From: UBA1756 sp045222555
GTDB taxonomy: Bacteria > Bacteroidota > Bacteroidia > Bacteroidales > WCHB1-69
Length of the DNA: 64,000 bases
Direction: 5' to 3'
Assembly: GCA_045222555.1 (NCBI GenBank)
Contig: JBGUYY010000029.1
Coordinates: forward strand, 281,451 to 345,450
Of this stretch, positions 57,941 to 64,000 are shown in pieces. The notes below the pieces were generated by a model. The model had not been told where the DNA came from, did no database searches, and worked only from the letters and a program-made list of their open reading frames with translations. Made by a program: the position numbers and the translations under genes. Position 1 is the first letter of the stretch. Each line of letters opens with the position of its first letter.

Positions 57941-59032
57941 TCAGCCCACAATCAGGCCGCCGCCCACCACTAGACCATCCTGATAGAGCACCAGCGACTG
58001 TCCGGGCGTAACGCCCCACACCGGCTCGTTGAAACGGAGTTCCAGTTTGTCGCCGTCGATGCTCACAACCGCCTCCGCCGCCGCACTCCGGTAGCGGATT
58101 CGCGCCTGCACCTGCGGGTGCTCACGCAACCTTTCAGCATCAGTGAAACTGCAACCCTCCGCACGCAAAGTGGTGGTCAGCAGGTCGTCGCGGTCGCCCA
58201 ACGTCACCGTGTTGTCCTGCGCCGAAATGGCGGTCACGTACTTCGGCGTGCCAAAAGCCACCTTCAACCCCTTGCGCTGCCCGATGGTGTAGAACGGGAA
58301 ACCGTCGTGCTGACCCACCTTGTGGCCTTCCCGATCCAAAAAATCACCAGGCTTTACTACCTCGCTGAAATCGGCCACATTCTCAGACAAAAACCTGCGA
58401 TAGTCATTATCTGGTATAAAACAAATTTCCTGACTTTCAGTTTTTTGCGAAAGTTTCTTAAAGCCATGGTCGAAGGCGATCTTTCGCACCTCCGGCTTGG
58501 TGAGATTCCCTAATGGGAAGATGGTGCGAGACAAATTCGCCTCGGTAAGCCGCCATAAAAAATAGGTCTGATCTTTCATGGTGTCGGCGGCAGTGCCCAG
58601 GTAATAGTGGCCGTCGCGCTGCATCACCCGCGCATAATGCCCCGTGGCAATGCCGTCGCAGCCCAGCTCATCAGCTTTGTCCAACAATAATCCCCACTTG
58701 ATGGAAGAGTTGCACAACACACAAGGGTTGGGCGTGCGCCCGTTCATATATTCATGGATGAAATCGCCAATGACATGCTCCTTAAAGGCCTCTCGAAAAT
58801 CCAAAATATGATGTTCAAAACCCAGTTGCTCAGCCAGATGGCGCGCCTCCATGATGGAGTCGATGCTGCAACAGCCGCGCTCCTTGGCGATACAGCTCTC
58901 CTTGATGCTGTCGAACGTGCGGAAGGTGCCGCCCACCAGCTCGTAGCCCTGCTCCAGCAGCAACAACGCCGACACGGTACTGTCGATACCGCCGCTCATC
59001 GCCATCAAGATTTTCTTTTTCTTCATCCTCAA
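57941..59032 (-). CDS. mnmA: tRNA-specific 2-thiouridylase
   Basis: The protein has 363 residues and thiolates U34 of tRNAs for Lys, Glu and Gln. The PP-loop is MSGGIDSTVSALLL. The catalytic Cys pair is in TPNPCVLCN and in SQEICFIPDNDY. FYTIGQRKGL follows. It has an extra Cys-containing segment ESCIAKERGCCSIDS near residue 45, seen in one of the MnmA forms of Bacteroidota that carry two copies. The start may be Met1 or Met3. Confidence 0.93.
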   Translation of the reverse strand: MRMKKKKILMAMSGGIDSTVSALLLLEQGYELVGGTFRTFDSIKESCIAKERGCCSIDSIMEARHLAEQLGFEHHILDFREAFKEHVIGDFIHEYMNGRTPNPCVLCNSSIKWGLLLDKADELGCDGIATGHYARVMQRDGHYYLGTAADTMKDQTYFLWRLTEANLSRTIFPLGNLTKPEVRKIAFDHGFKKLSQKTESQEICFIPDNDYRRFLSENVADFSEVVKPGDFLDREGHKVGQHDGFPFYTIGQRKGLKVAFGTPKYVTAISAQDNTVTLGDRDDLLTTTLRAEGCSFTDAERLREHPQVQARIRYRSAAAEAVVSIDGDKLELRFNEPVWGVTPGQSLVLYQDGLVVGGGLIVG

Positions 59033-59041
59033 AATTTTCCA

Positions 59042-59050
59042 GCAAAATTA
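59042..59050 (-). promoter_or_regulatory. -7 promoter box of mnmA
   Basis: TAATTTTGC on the minus strand, 9 bp upstream of the mnmA ATG, giving an almost leaderless message. Confidence 0.58.
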
Positions 59051-59095
59051 CAACTAAAAATCGAACCACAAATAGTAAGATTGGGAATTTTGTAA

Positions 59096-59104
59096 TATTT
59101 TTGC
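59096..59104 (+). promoter_or_regulatory. -7 promoter box of hydE
   Basis: TATTTTTGC, about 68 bp upstream of the hydE start. The AT-rich leader has no obvious structure. Confidence 0.62.
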
Positions 59105-59171
59105 CGAAAGAAAAATGATAGGTGTCAATCTTTTCATAAATCATTATAAAATAATAATTTAGATAAAAATA

Positions 59172-60257
59172 ATGAAAAATATATCCTCCCTTCTCACCCA
59201 ACAACATTTCGAAAAAGAGGAACTCGTTGCCCTACTCGCCTGTAAGGGCGACGACATGGACTTGCTTCTGAAAAGGGCGCTTGAGCTGAAGAAGGAGCAT
59301 GTGGGCAATCAGGTGCATCTGCGCGGCCTCATCGAACTGAGCAACATCTGTCGCAAGTCGTGCCTCTACTGCGGCATCCGCAGCGACAACCACAAGGTGG
59401 AGCGCTACGAACTGACTGATGAGGAGGTAATCGGCTGTGCCCGGCTGGCGCACCAGCTCGGCTACGGCTCGGTAGCCATACAGGGCGGCGAGCGCAGCGA
59501 CAAGGTCTTCACCGACCGCATCACGCGCCTTGTGCGACAAATCAAAGAGATTGACGGAGGCTCGCTCGGCATCACGCTCTCGCTCGGCGAACAGAGCGAG
59601 GAGGTGTATCGCGAGTGGTTTGAGGCTGGCGCGCATCGCTACCTGCTCCGCATCGAAGCCTCCAACGAGGAGCTCTACTACCGCATCCACCCACGCGACG
59701 AGCGGCACGACTTTCACCAGCGGCTCGGCTGCATCGACCAGCTGTTGAAAATCGGCTACCAGACAGGCACCGGCGTGATGGTGGGACTCCCCTTCCAAAC
59801 CCTCGGCGACCTCGCCGACGACCTGCTCTTCTTCCTCCGCAAAGACGTGGCCATGGTTGGCATGGGACCGTTCATCCCTCATCCCGACACGCCGCTGTAC
59901 GCATACGCCGACCAGATCCCTTCCGCCGAAGAACGGATGAACCTCACCCTCAAGATGATTGCCATCCTGCGACTGATGATGCCCGATATCAATATGGTGG
60001 CGGCCACCGCCAACCAGACCGTTGACCTGATGGGCCGCGAAAAGGCCATCCTCGCCGGCGCCAACGTCATCATGCCCAACCTCACCCCCAACGAGTTCCG
60101 CGAGGAGTACCTGATTTATCCCGACAAGGCGTGCGTGGGCGACAAGCCCGAGCAGTGCCGCTTTTGCTTAGACAAACGGATGGAGTCGATCGGTCACGAA
60201 ATCCAGTACAATGCGTGGGGCGACTCACCGGCCTTCACCAAGAAAAACCAGCAATAA
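59172..60257 (+). CDS. hydE: [FeFe]-hydrogenase H-cluster maturase HydE (radical SAM)
   Basis: The protein has 361 residues. HydE works with HydF and HydG to build the di-iron part of the hydrogenase H-cluster. The radical SAM motif C60-x3-C64-x2-C67 lies in NICRKSCLYCGIR. Other family segments are AIQGGERSD and VGLPFQTLGDLADDL. A second Cys triplet, C321-x7-C329-x2-C332, matches the optional accessory Fe-S site known from some HydE proteins. No hydF, hydG or hydrogenase gene is in the window. Confidence 0.92.
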   Translation: MKNISSLLTQQHFEKEELVALLACKGDDMDLLLKRALELKKEHVGNQVHLRGLIELSNICRKSCLYCGIRSDNHKVERYELTDEEVIGCARLAHQLGYGSVAIQGGERSDKVFTDRITRLVRQIKEIDGGSLGITLSLGEQSEEVYREWFEAGAHRYLLRIEASNEELYYRIHPRDERHDFHQRLGCIDQLLKIGYQTGTGVMVGLPFQTLGDLADDLLFFLRKDVAMVGMGPFIPHPDTPLYAYADQIPSAEERMNLTLKMIAILRLMMPDINMVAATANQTVDLMGREKAILAGANVIMPNLTPNEFREEYLIYPDKACVGDKPEQCRFCLDKRMESIGHEIQYNAWGDSPAFTKKNQQ

Positions 60258-60260
60258 TTT

Positions 60261-60932
60261 CTACATATCACCCACAAAGTGGATGCACTTCTCCTTGATC
60301 ATGTCGTTGGGATTGGTGCCCAACACCCCTTGTGGGATGGGCTGCCCAATCAGTTCGAACAGCTGCACCCAATATGGCGGGAATGTGCCGTCGGGTCCTT
60401 TGAAATTCATGGGGGAAGCCGTGAAAATATAGTCACCGTTCTCGATGTAGGAGTCGCGCACCAACTCGCTGCAGTACTTGGCTTTAGGGTCTGGTACGAA
60501 GGCCATGTTATACACGAGTCCGCAAAAACGCTTGGCGTTCTCCACATACTCAGCAGCATGGCGATTGTCGTTGAGGCGCATGATGCGCAAAAGTGGCTGG
60601 GAACCATCCTTCAGCGTGAAATCGACAAGGAAAGTGTCGATGGGATAGCGGGCCACGCCGTGCTTGAGGGTGGCGTCGATAATCCACAGGTCGCCCACTG
60701 CATCCACCTCAAGGATAGCGACATGGATATACTCGGTGTCGCCGGATCCAGTGGCGGCAGCGATGGCACCAGTCATGGTGGTGTCGTCATAAATGGTATA
60801 GTCGGACGGGATGCCCACAAACAGCAGGTCGCCGGTCTGCACAGCGGGATGCTGCGCGAAGGCCATGCCCAAGGCGAAGAAGAGGCAGATGGTTGACAGG
60901 ATTCTTCTACAATTCATCATTTTGAACATCAA
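60261..60932 (-). CDS. Permuted papain-like (YiiX/YaeF, NlpC/P60) cysteine hydrolase
   Basis: The protein has 223 residues. A signal peptide (about residues 1-26, ending MAFAQ) is followed by the permuted NlpC/P60 pattern: GDLLFVG, His70 in EYIHVAIL, and catalytic Cys154 in AKYCSELV. Family members act on amide or ester bonds in lipids or peptidoglycan; the substrate here is unknown. It converges on hydE with 3 bp between stops. No clear promoter box was found upstream. Confidence 0.83.
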   Translation of the reverse strand: MMFKMMNCRRILSTICLFFALGMAFAQHPAVQTGDLLFVGIPSDYTIYDDTTMTGAIAAATGSGDTEYIHVAILEVDAVGDLWIIDATLKHGVARYPIDTFLVDFTLKDGSQPLLRIMRLNDNRHAAEYVENAKRFCGLVYNMAFVPDPKAKYCSELVRDSYIENGDYIFTASPMNFKGPDGTFPPYWVQLFELIGQPIPQGVLGTNPNDMIKEKCIHFVGDM

Positions 60933-60954
60933 TATTTTACAATGAATATCAAAT

Positions 60955-60979
60955 AAAAAAGCACGGCCGAAACCGTGCT
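60955..60979 (-). terminator. Rho-independent terminator of the DUF2807 gene
   Basis: On the minus strand the stem AGCACGG/CCGTGCT (7 bp, six-base loop) is followed by a run of six T. It lies 21 bp after the stop of the gene at 61001. Confidence 0.9.
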
Positions 60980-61000
60980 ATATCAGAAAAGCGGAGACGC

Positions 61001-61951
61001 TTATTTTTTCTTAACGAGCTGACCTGAACCGTTGCTGGTGTAGCTGATTTTGAGGTCGCCCTTGAACATCACGCTGCCGGAGGAGGTGATGGTGACATCA
61101 AGGCTGGCGGAAGGAGCCACGCCGAGGTCGCCAGTACCGTTGTTGACCACCTTAGCCTTCTCGGCGGCGAGGTTGAGCGCGTCGAAGTTGGAGGCGTTGG
61201 AGGCGGTAATGTTGACATTGCGGGCGGTACCCGACATAGAAACCGTGCCGGTGCTGGTCATCGTGGCATTGACATCCTTGCCGGCGAAACCGGTGAAGTC
61301 CATATTGCCGGCGTTGGTCACCTTGAGGGTGAGGGCGTCGGTCTGCACGCTGCCCCAGCGGGAGCCTTCGAGCGAGCTGGCCTCAATCTCAAGCTTGGGG
61401 GCGGTGAAGTTGTTGATGTTGGCGGTCACATTGTCGGCCATAGAAATCTTCACGCCGCCGTTGCTCATCACATCCTTCATAGAGAGGTCAAAATCTCCAG
61501 TAGCAGCAACTTTGAGGCTTCCGGTTTTCAGGTTGGTGATGTTGCACTGACCTTTCCCGGACAGCGAGAGGTCCATTTTGTCTGACGGGATGCCGTCGGC
61601 GGTGATGTTACCTTCGCCCTTGAACTGCAGCTTGTTGAGCATGGAAGTGGAGAGGGTGATGGTGATGGGGTAGTTGGGTGCAAGGCGGGTTTTCTTTTCA
61701 ACGTAGATGTTGAGGGTTTTGCCCTTCACCTCGGTGATGATGTAGGGCAGCAGGTTCGACTCGGCCTCTACCATGACCTTGGGGGTGACGGCGTAGTCGA
61801 GTTTGATGTTGAAGTCGGCGGTGACGACCACCTGTTGGAATTCGGTGACGATACGGGTGTCCTGTTTCAGGTCCTGGTTGCCGGGGATGTCGGCGGCACT
61901 GACAGCTGCAAAAGTGCAGAGTGCGACAAATAATGCAAAAAACTTCTTCAT
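61001..61951 (-). CDS. Exported DUF2807 (head-GIN) domain protein
   Basis: The protein has 316 residues. A signal peptide (about residues 1-19) is followed by TEFQQVVVTADFNIKL, the usual DUF2807 opening. The rest is a repetitive beta-helix-like run of short strands rich in Gly, Asn, Ser and Thr (LSLSGKGQCNITNLKTGSL, SGTARNVNITASN). Such proteins are periplasmic or surface-exposed adhesin-like solenoids without proven function. It has its own promoter and terminator and so is a single-gene unit. Confidence 0.8.
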   Translation of the reverse strand: MKKFFALFVALCTFAAVSAADIPGNQDLKQDTRIVTEFQQVVVTADFNIKLDYAVTPKVMVEAESNLLPYIITEVKGKTLNIYVEKKTRLAPNYPITITLSTSMLNKLQFKGEGNITADGIPSDKMDLSLSGKGQCNITNLKTGSLKVAATGDFDLSMKDVMSNGGVKISMADNVTANINNFTAPKLEIEASSLEGSRWGSVQTDALTLKVTNAGNMDFTGFAGKDVNATMTSTGTVSMSGTARNVNITASNASNFDALNLAAEKAKVVNNGTGDLGVAPSASLDVTITSSGSVMFKGDLKISYTSNGSGQLVKKK

Positions 61952-61987
61952 AACTATATATTTTTAATGTTGTCAAAAAATACGGCT

Positions 61988-61996
61988 GCAAAATTA
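61988..61996 (-). promoter_or_regulatory. -7 promoter box of the DUF2807 gene
   Basis: TAATTTTGC on the minus strand, about 37 bp upstream of the start. Confidence 0.62.
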
Positions 61997-62189
61997 CGAG
62001 AAAAATCAATAAGAAGCAATGGTAAAAAGAAAAAAAGACGCGATGCGAAAAGATTGCCTTCGGTTTGCCAAAATCACAGGTGAAGCAGACGGAGGAGGAT
62101 TTTCACCAAAATCACAATCATTTGTTTATCAACAAATTGATAATTAAAAAATTTTTTCAAGAATTTGTAAAAGATGATGAAAAAAGTTG

Positions 62190-62198
62190 TAATTTTGC
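62190..62198 (+). promoter_or_regulatory. -7 promoter box of tRNA-His
   Basis: TAATTTTGC, ending 12 bp before the first base of the tRNA. Confidence 0.7.
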
Positions 62199-62210
62199 AC
62201 CCTCAAACAT

Positions 62211-62285
62211 GGCGGTTGTAGCTCAGTTGGTTAGAGTACCGGATTGTGGTTCCGTGGGTCGTCGGTTCGAATCCGACCTGCCGCC
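62211..62285 (+). tRNA. tRNA-His (anticodon GTG)
   Basis: The cloverleaf reads well by eye. There is an extra G at position -1 (62211) opposite C73, as expected for tRNA-His. The D stem is GCTC/GAGT, the anticodon loop TTGTGGT has GTG at 62246-62248, and the T arm is GTCGG-TTCGAAT-CCGAC. CCA is not encoded. Two positions are non-Watson-Crick: a T-T in the acceptor stem (6-67) and a C-T at the top of the anticodon stem (27-43). Confidence 0.95.
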
Positions 62286-62294
62286 CAAAAGCGA

Positions 62295-62327
62295 AGCAGC
62301 GACAAGAAATTGCCGCTGCTTTTTTTT
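62295..62327 (+). terminator. Rho-independent terminator of tRNA-His
   Basis: An 11-bp stem with one mismatch (62295-62305 with 62310-62320) is followed by a run of seven T, ten bases after the tRNA. Confidence 0.9.
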
Positions 62328-62381
62328 CAATCGATATAAGGTATAATATAAGAAAGAAGAAGGTATATCCTCCAAAATTGC

Positions 62382-63317
62382 TTATAGGAATGGTTTGAAC
62401 ACATTTCTAAACAACAGAACAGTATCAATACTTTTTTCCATAAGACTAACATAATTATCCTGCTTGTTGAAGTCCAAGCCTTCAATAGAGGTACATATAC
62501 AAGAAGCCTTCTTCCCTTCAAGTTTATCCCATTCCAAGTCATAGCCAATTTTCGACTCGATTTCATGTTTGTGAGATAACAATTTTTCGAACAACAACTT
62601 GTTGTCTGGAATCCACAACGATATTCTAATTCTATGTTCTCTGTTGACCAAATCGATGCTTATATGGCATTGCGATGACCCTACTGCCACAGAATACCAA
62701 TGGTCTGTCGTTGCTTTTCTTTTATTAAACGGAGCGGATCTCTTTTCTAATACCTCATTGAATTTTTCCCAAAACTCCATTCTTTTCTTCTGTGATTCAT
62801 TGAGTTCAGAGCTATTTGCAAGAGCTTTTACCTGTTTTGAAAAATCATTGGGCTGTTCAATGATTTTGAAATAAGGTGCAGGTTTCGAATCTTCAATTCT
62901 ATATGCATGAACTTCAATCAAAAAAAATGAGACAGCTTCGTCAGTATGTTTATTCAACCATTCAATAGCACTCGCATGTTCCTCTTTAGCTTGAGAAACA
63001 ATCCAAACTACAACAGAAGCATCAAGGCCAGAGGCATAGGTAATAATTTTGCCTAAATGGTCATGATTAGTAGGCTCAAGCTGATTTTCTACCAACACAT
63101 TCCCTCCAGTGATCTCATCTTTACACAAGATGTCACATCTGTAACTTCCCACAAATTTTTCTGTTTCAACATCAGTAAGAGATAGACTCAAGGCATTACC
63201 AAGAAGTTGAATATTATCTTCTTCTGACAGCCACTTTGAAAAATCATATTGTTCGTGTTGCCATACTTTACGGATATCAATTTCTTCTAATTTTCCTAAA
63301 TTTATCATAATCAACAA
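62382..63317 (-). CDS. DUF4268 protein with restriction-nuclease-like N-terminal domain
   Basis: The protein has 311 residues. The N-terminal half opens IDIRKVWQHEQYDFSKWL and has Asp62 in YRCDILC and Glu77-x-Gln79 in VLVENQLEPTNHDHLGK, the D/E-x-Q pattern of PD-(D/E)xK nuclease folds. The C-terminal half, from about residue 175, fits DUF4268 (FWEKFNEVLEKRS, WYSVAVGSSQCHISI). Such proteins are scattered in bacteria and archaea, often near defence or mobile genes; the activity is untested. It is visibly AT-richer than the core genes. The start may be the Met three codons in. Confidence 0.78.
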   Translation of the reverse strand: MLIMINLGKLEEIDIRKVWQHEQYDFSKWLSEEDNIQLLGNALSLSLTDVETEKFVGSYRCDILCKDEITGGNVLVENQLEPTNHDHLGKIITYASGLDASVVVWIVSQAKEEHASAIEWLNKHTDEAVSFFLIEVHAYRIEDSKPAPYFKIIEQPNDFSKQVKALANSSELNESQKKRMEFWEKFNEVLEKRSAPFNKRKATTDHWYSVAVGSSQCHISIDLVNREHRIRISLWIPDNKLLFEKLLSHKHEIESKIGYDLEWDKLEGKKASCICTSIEGLDFNKQDNYVSLMEKSIDTVLLFRNVFKPFL

Positions 63318-63364
63318 ATTACAGATTTTCTAAAATCAAAGTCACAATAGCTATTTTTCAAAAA

Positions 63365-63820
63365 TCAACAATGCTTAACTCTATCTTTATCCTTCGGAAC
63401 ATCCACTGACTTTGCTGTAAAAAACACATACGATGCAAATAGGGAGACCAAACCTATACCCCCAAAAATCATGCGTTCAAAAGCAGCAAAAGAAGGTAAT
63501 AGAGCCATCCCGACCAAAGGAATACCCAAGATAAGAAAGACGAATGCCAAGCCTTTGTTTTTCGCCTTTGAACGCATTATTCTCTGATTTTGACTTTGAG
63601 TAATATTCCTCCCCACCGCTTGTTTATTATTTGTAGATACCGTATTACGAAAGTAAACACCTGTACCTGGGATACCCGCACTAACGGTTTTTCGACCTTT
63701 ACCATAAGTCACCTTTGCGCCTTTCTGACCAATACTAACACTTATTCCTTTCTTCCCAGCATTAAGTCTTACTCCAGGGAGGACCTCCACACTCTTTCTA
63801 AAGAACAATCCCATACTCAA
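63365..63820 (-). CDS. DUF4236 membrane protein
   Basis: The protein has 151 residues. The N-terminal 55 residues fit DUF4236: FFRKSVEVLPGVRLNAGKKGISVSIG, then GKGRKTVSAGIPGTGVYFR. Two membrane helices follow (about residues 88-108 and 115-137), and the C-terminus is charged. DUF4236 has no known function and is common on accessory DNA. The Met at codon 3 (MGLFFRKSVE) is an equally good start. Confidence 0.72.
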   Translation of the reverse strand: MSMGLFFRKSVEVLPGVRLNAGKKGISVSIGQKGAKVTYGKGRKTVSAGIPGTGVYFRNTVSTNNKQAVGRNITQSQNQRIMRSKAKNKGLAFVFLILGIPLVGMALLPSFAAFERMIFGGIGLVSLFASYVFFTAKSVDVPKDKDRVKHC

Positions 63821-63870
63821 ATTAGTTTTTTATTTCTTTTATGATAGATGATGTATAATACGATTCTCCC

Positions 63871-64000
63871 TTACTCCTCCACCACTTCCCAGTGGCCGCC
63901 TTTGTCGGGGCCAATGCGGCGGATAAGGCCGGCAGAGCGCAATTTACGCATATTATCCTGTGTCTTTCTCAACGAAATGCCCAGTATTTCAGATAATCCA
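63871..64000 (-). CDS. C-terminal end of a winged-helix protein (probable AlbA/RecG-like ATP-binding regulator), 5' part missing
   Basis: On the minus strand 42 codons run from the window edge to TAA at 63871. They encode LSEILGISLRKTQDNMRKL, an HTH-like helix pair, then GLIRRIGPDKGGHWEVVEE. This ending is typical of the winged-helix tail of DUF4325/AlbA_2-type putative transcriptional regulators with an ATP-binding domain. The main domain lies outside the window, so the assignment rests on the tail only. Confidence 0.6.
   Translation of the reverse strand, partial: GLSEILGISLRKTQDNMRKLRSAGLIRRIGPDKGGHWEVVEE

Noticed and set aside
57846..58019. A 58-residue extension of the histidine kinase overlapping mnmA
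   Set aside because: It lies upstream of the -7 box and would place soluble residues before the first membrane helix.

Overview
The window is chromosomal DNA of a Bacteroidota bacterium, most likely an anaerobic member of the Bacteroidales or a close relative. Three signs support this. (1) At least twenty intergenic boxes fit the Bacteroidetes -7 promoter element TAnnTTTG, almost always extended to TTTGC. (2) Gene content is typical of the phylum: nqrA/nqrB, a PorP/SprF family protein and a type IX secretion (T9SS) sorting domain, DUF4268, DUF4236, DUF4476 and DUF4491 proteins, an RprXY-like two-component pair, a ResB-CcsA fusion and bifunctional Nnr. (3) hydE (an [FeFe]-hydrogenase maturase) and ackA point to fermentative anaerobic growth.

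Layout. 1-2.8 kb: end of a D-Ala-D-Ala dipeptidase gene, a pseudouridine synthase, and infC-rpmI-rplT, where infC appears to start at an AUC codon. 2.8-7.1 kb: a GmhB-like phosphatase, a lipid A type acyltransferase, a periplasmic-binding-fold protein, GAPDH and an alkyladenine glycosylase. 7.1-13.4 kb: atpD-atpC without the rest of the ATP synthase, then pcm, a DUF4476 protein, ribE and a short UvrA paralogue. 13.4-22.4 kb (minus strand): nqrA-nqrB-lipoprotein, rsmA-PPTase, rpsA with a hairpin leader, a 200-bp non-coding structured element, and exbB-exbD-tonB. 22.5-26.8 kb: ftsK and nnr.

26.8-36.1 kb (minus strand): a surface locus with a 1777-residue secreted protein built from 18 copies of a roughly 55-residue two-cysteine repeat and ending in a T9SS sorting domain, then a continuous reading frame joining RarA to a PorP/SprF-like outer-membrane protein, then a PD40/OmpA-like protein. 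36.2-40.5 kb: pgi, the complete queuosine precursor set queF-queC-queD-queE, and a PAQR/hemolysin III protein. 40.5-48.1 kb: an outer-membrane protein, an imelysin lipoprotein, a di-heme lipoprotein and the cytochrome c assembly fusion likely to mature it, then small envelope proteins. 48.2-60.3 kb: galE, mdh, an M16 protease, ackA, an orphan peptide-type permease, an RprXY-like pair, mnmA and hydE. 60.3-64 kb: a papain-like hydrolase, a DUF2807 protein, tRNA-His, and an AT-richer accessory stretch with a nuclease-like DUF4268 protein, a DUF4236 protein and the end of a winged-helix protein.

The strongest points for follow-up are the RarA-PorP continuous frame beside the repeat adhesin, the AUC start of infC, the structured element upstream of rpsA, the split atp and nqr operons, and the imelysin/di-heme/CcsBA locus with a palindrome in its promoter. 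I saw no CRISPR array, intact insertion sequence, prophage or rRNA. All assignments come from reading motifs by eye; no database search was run.
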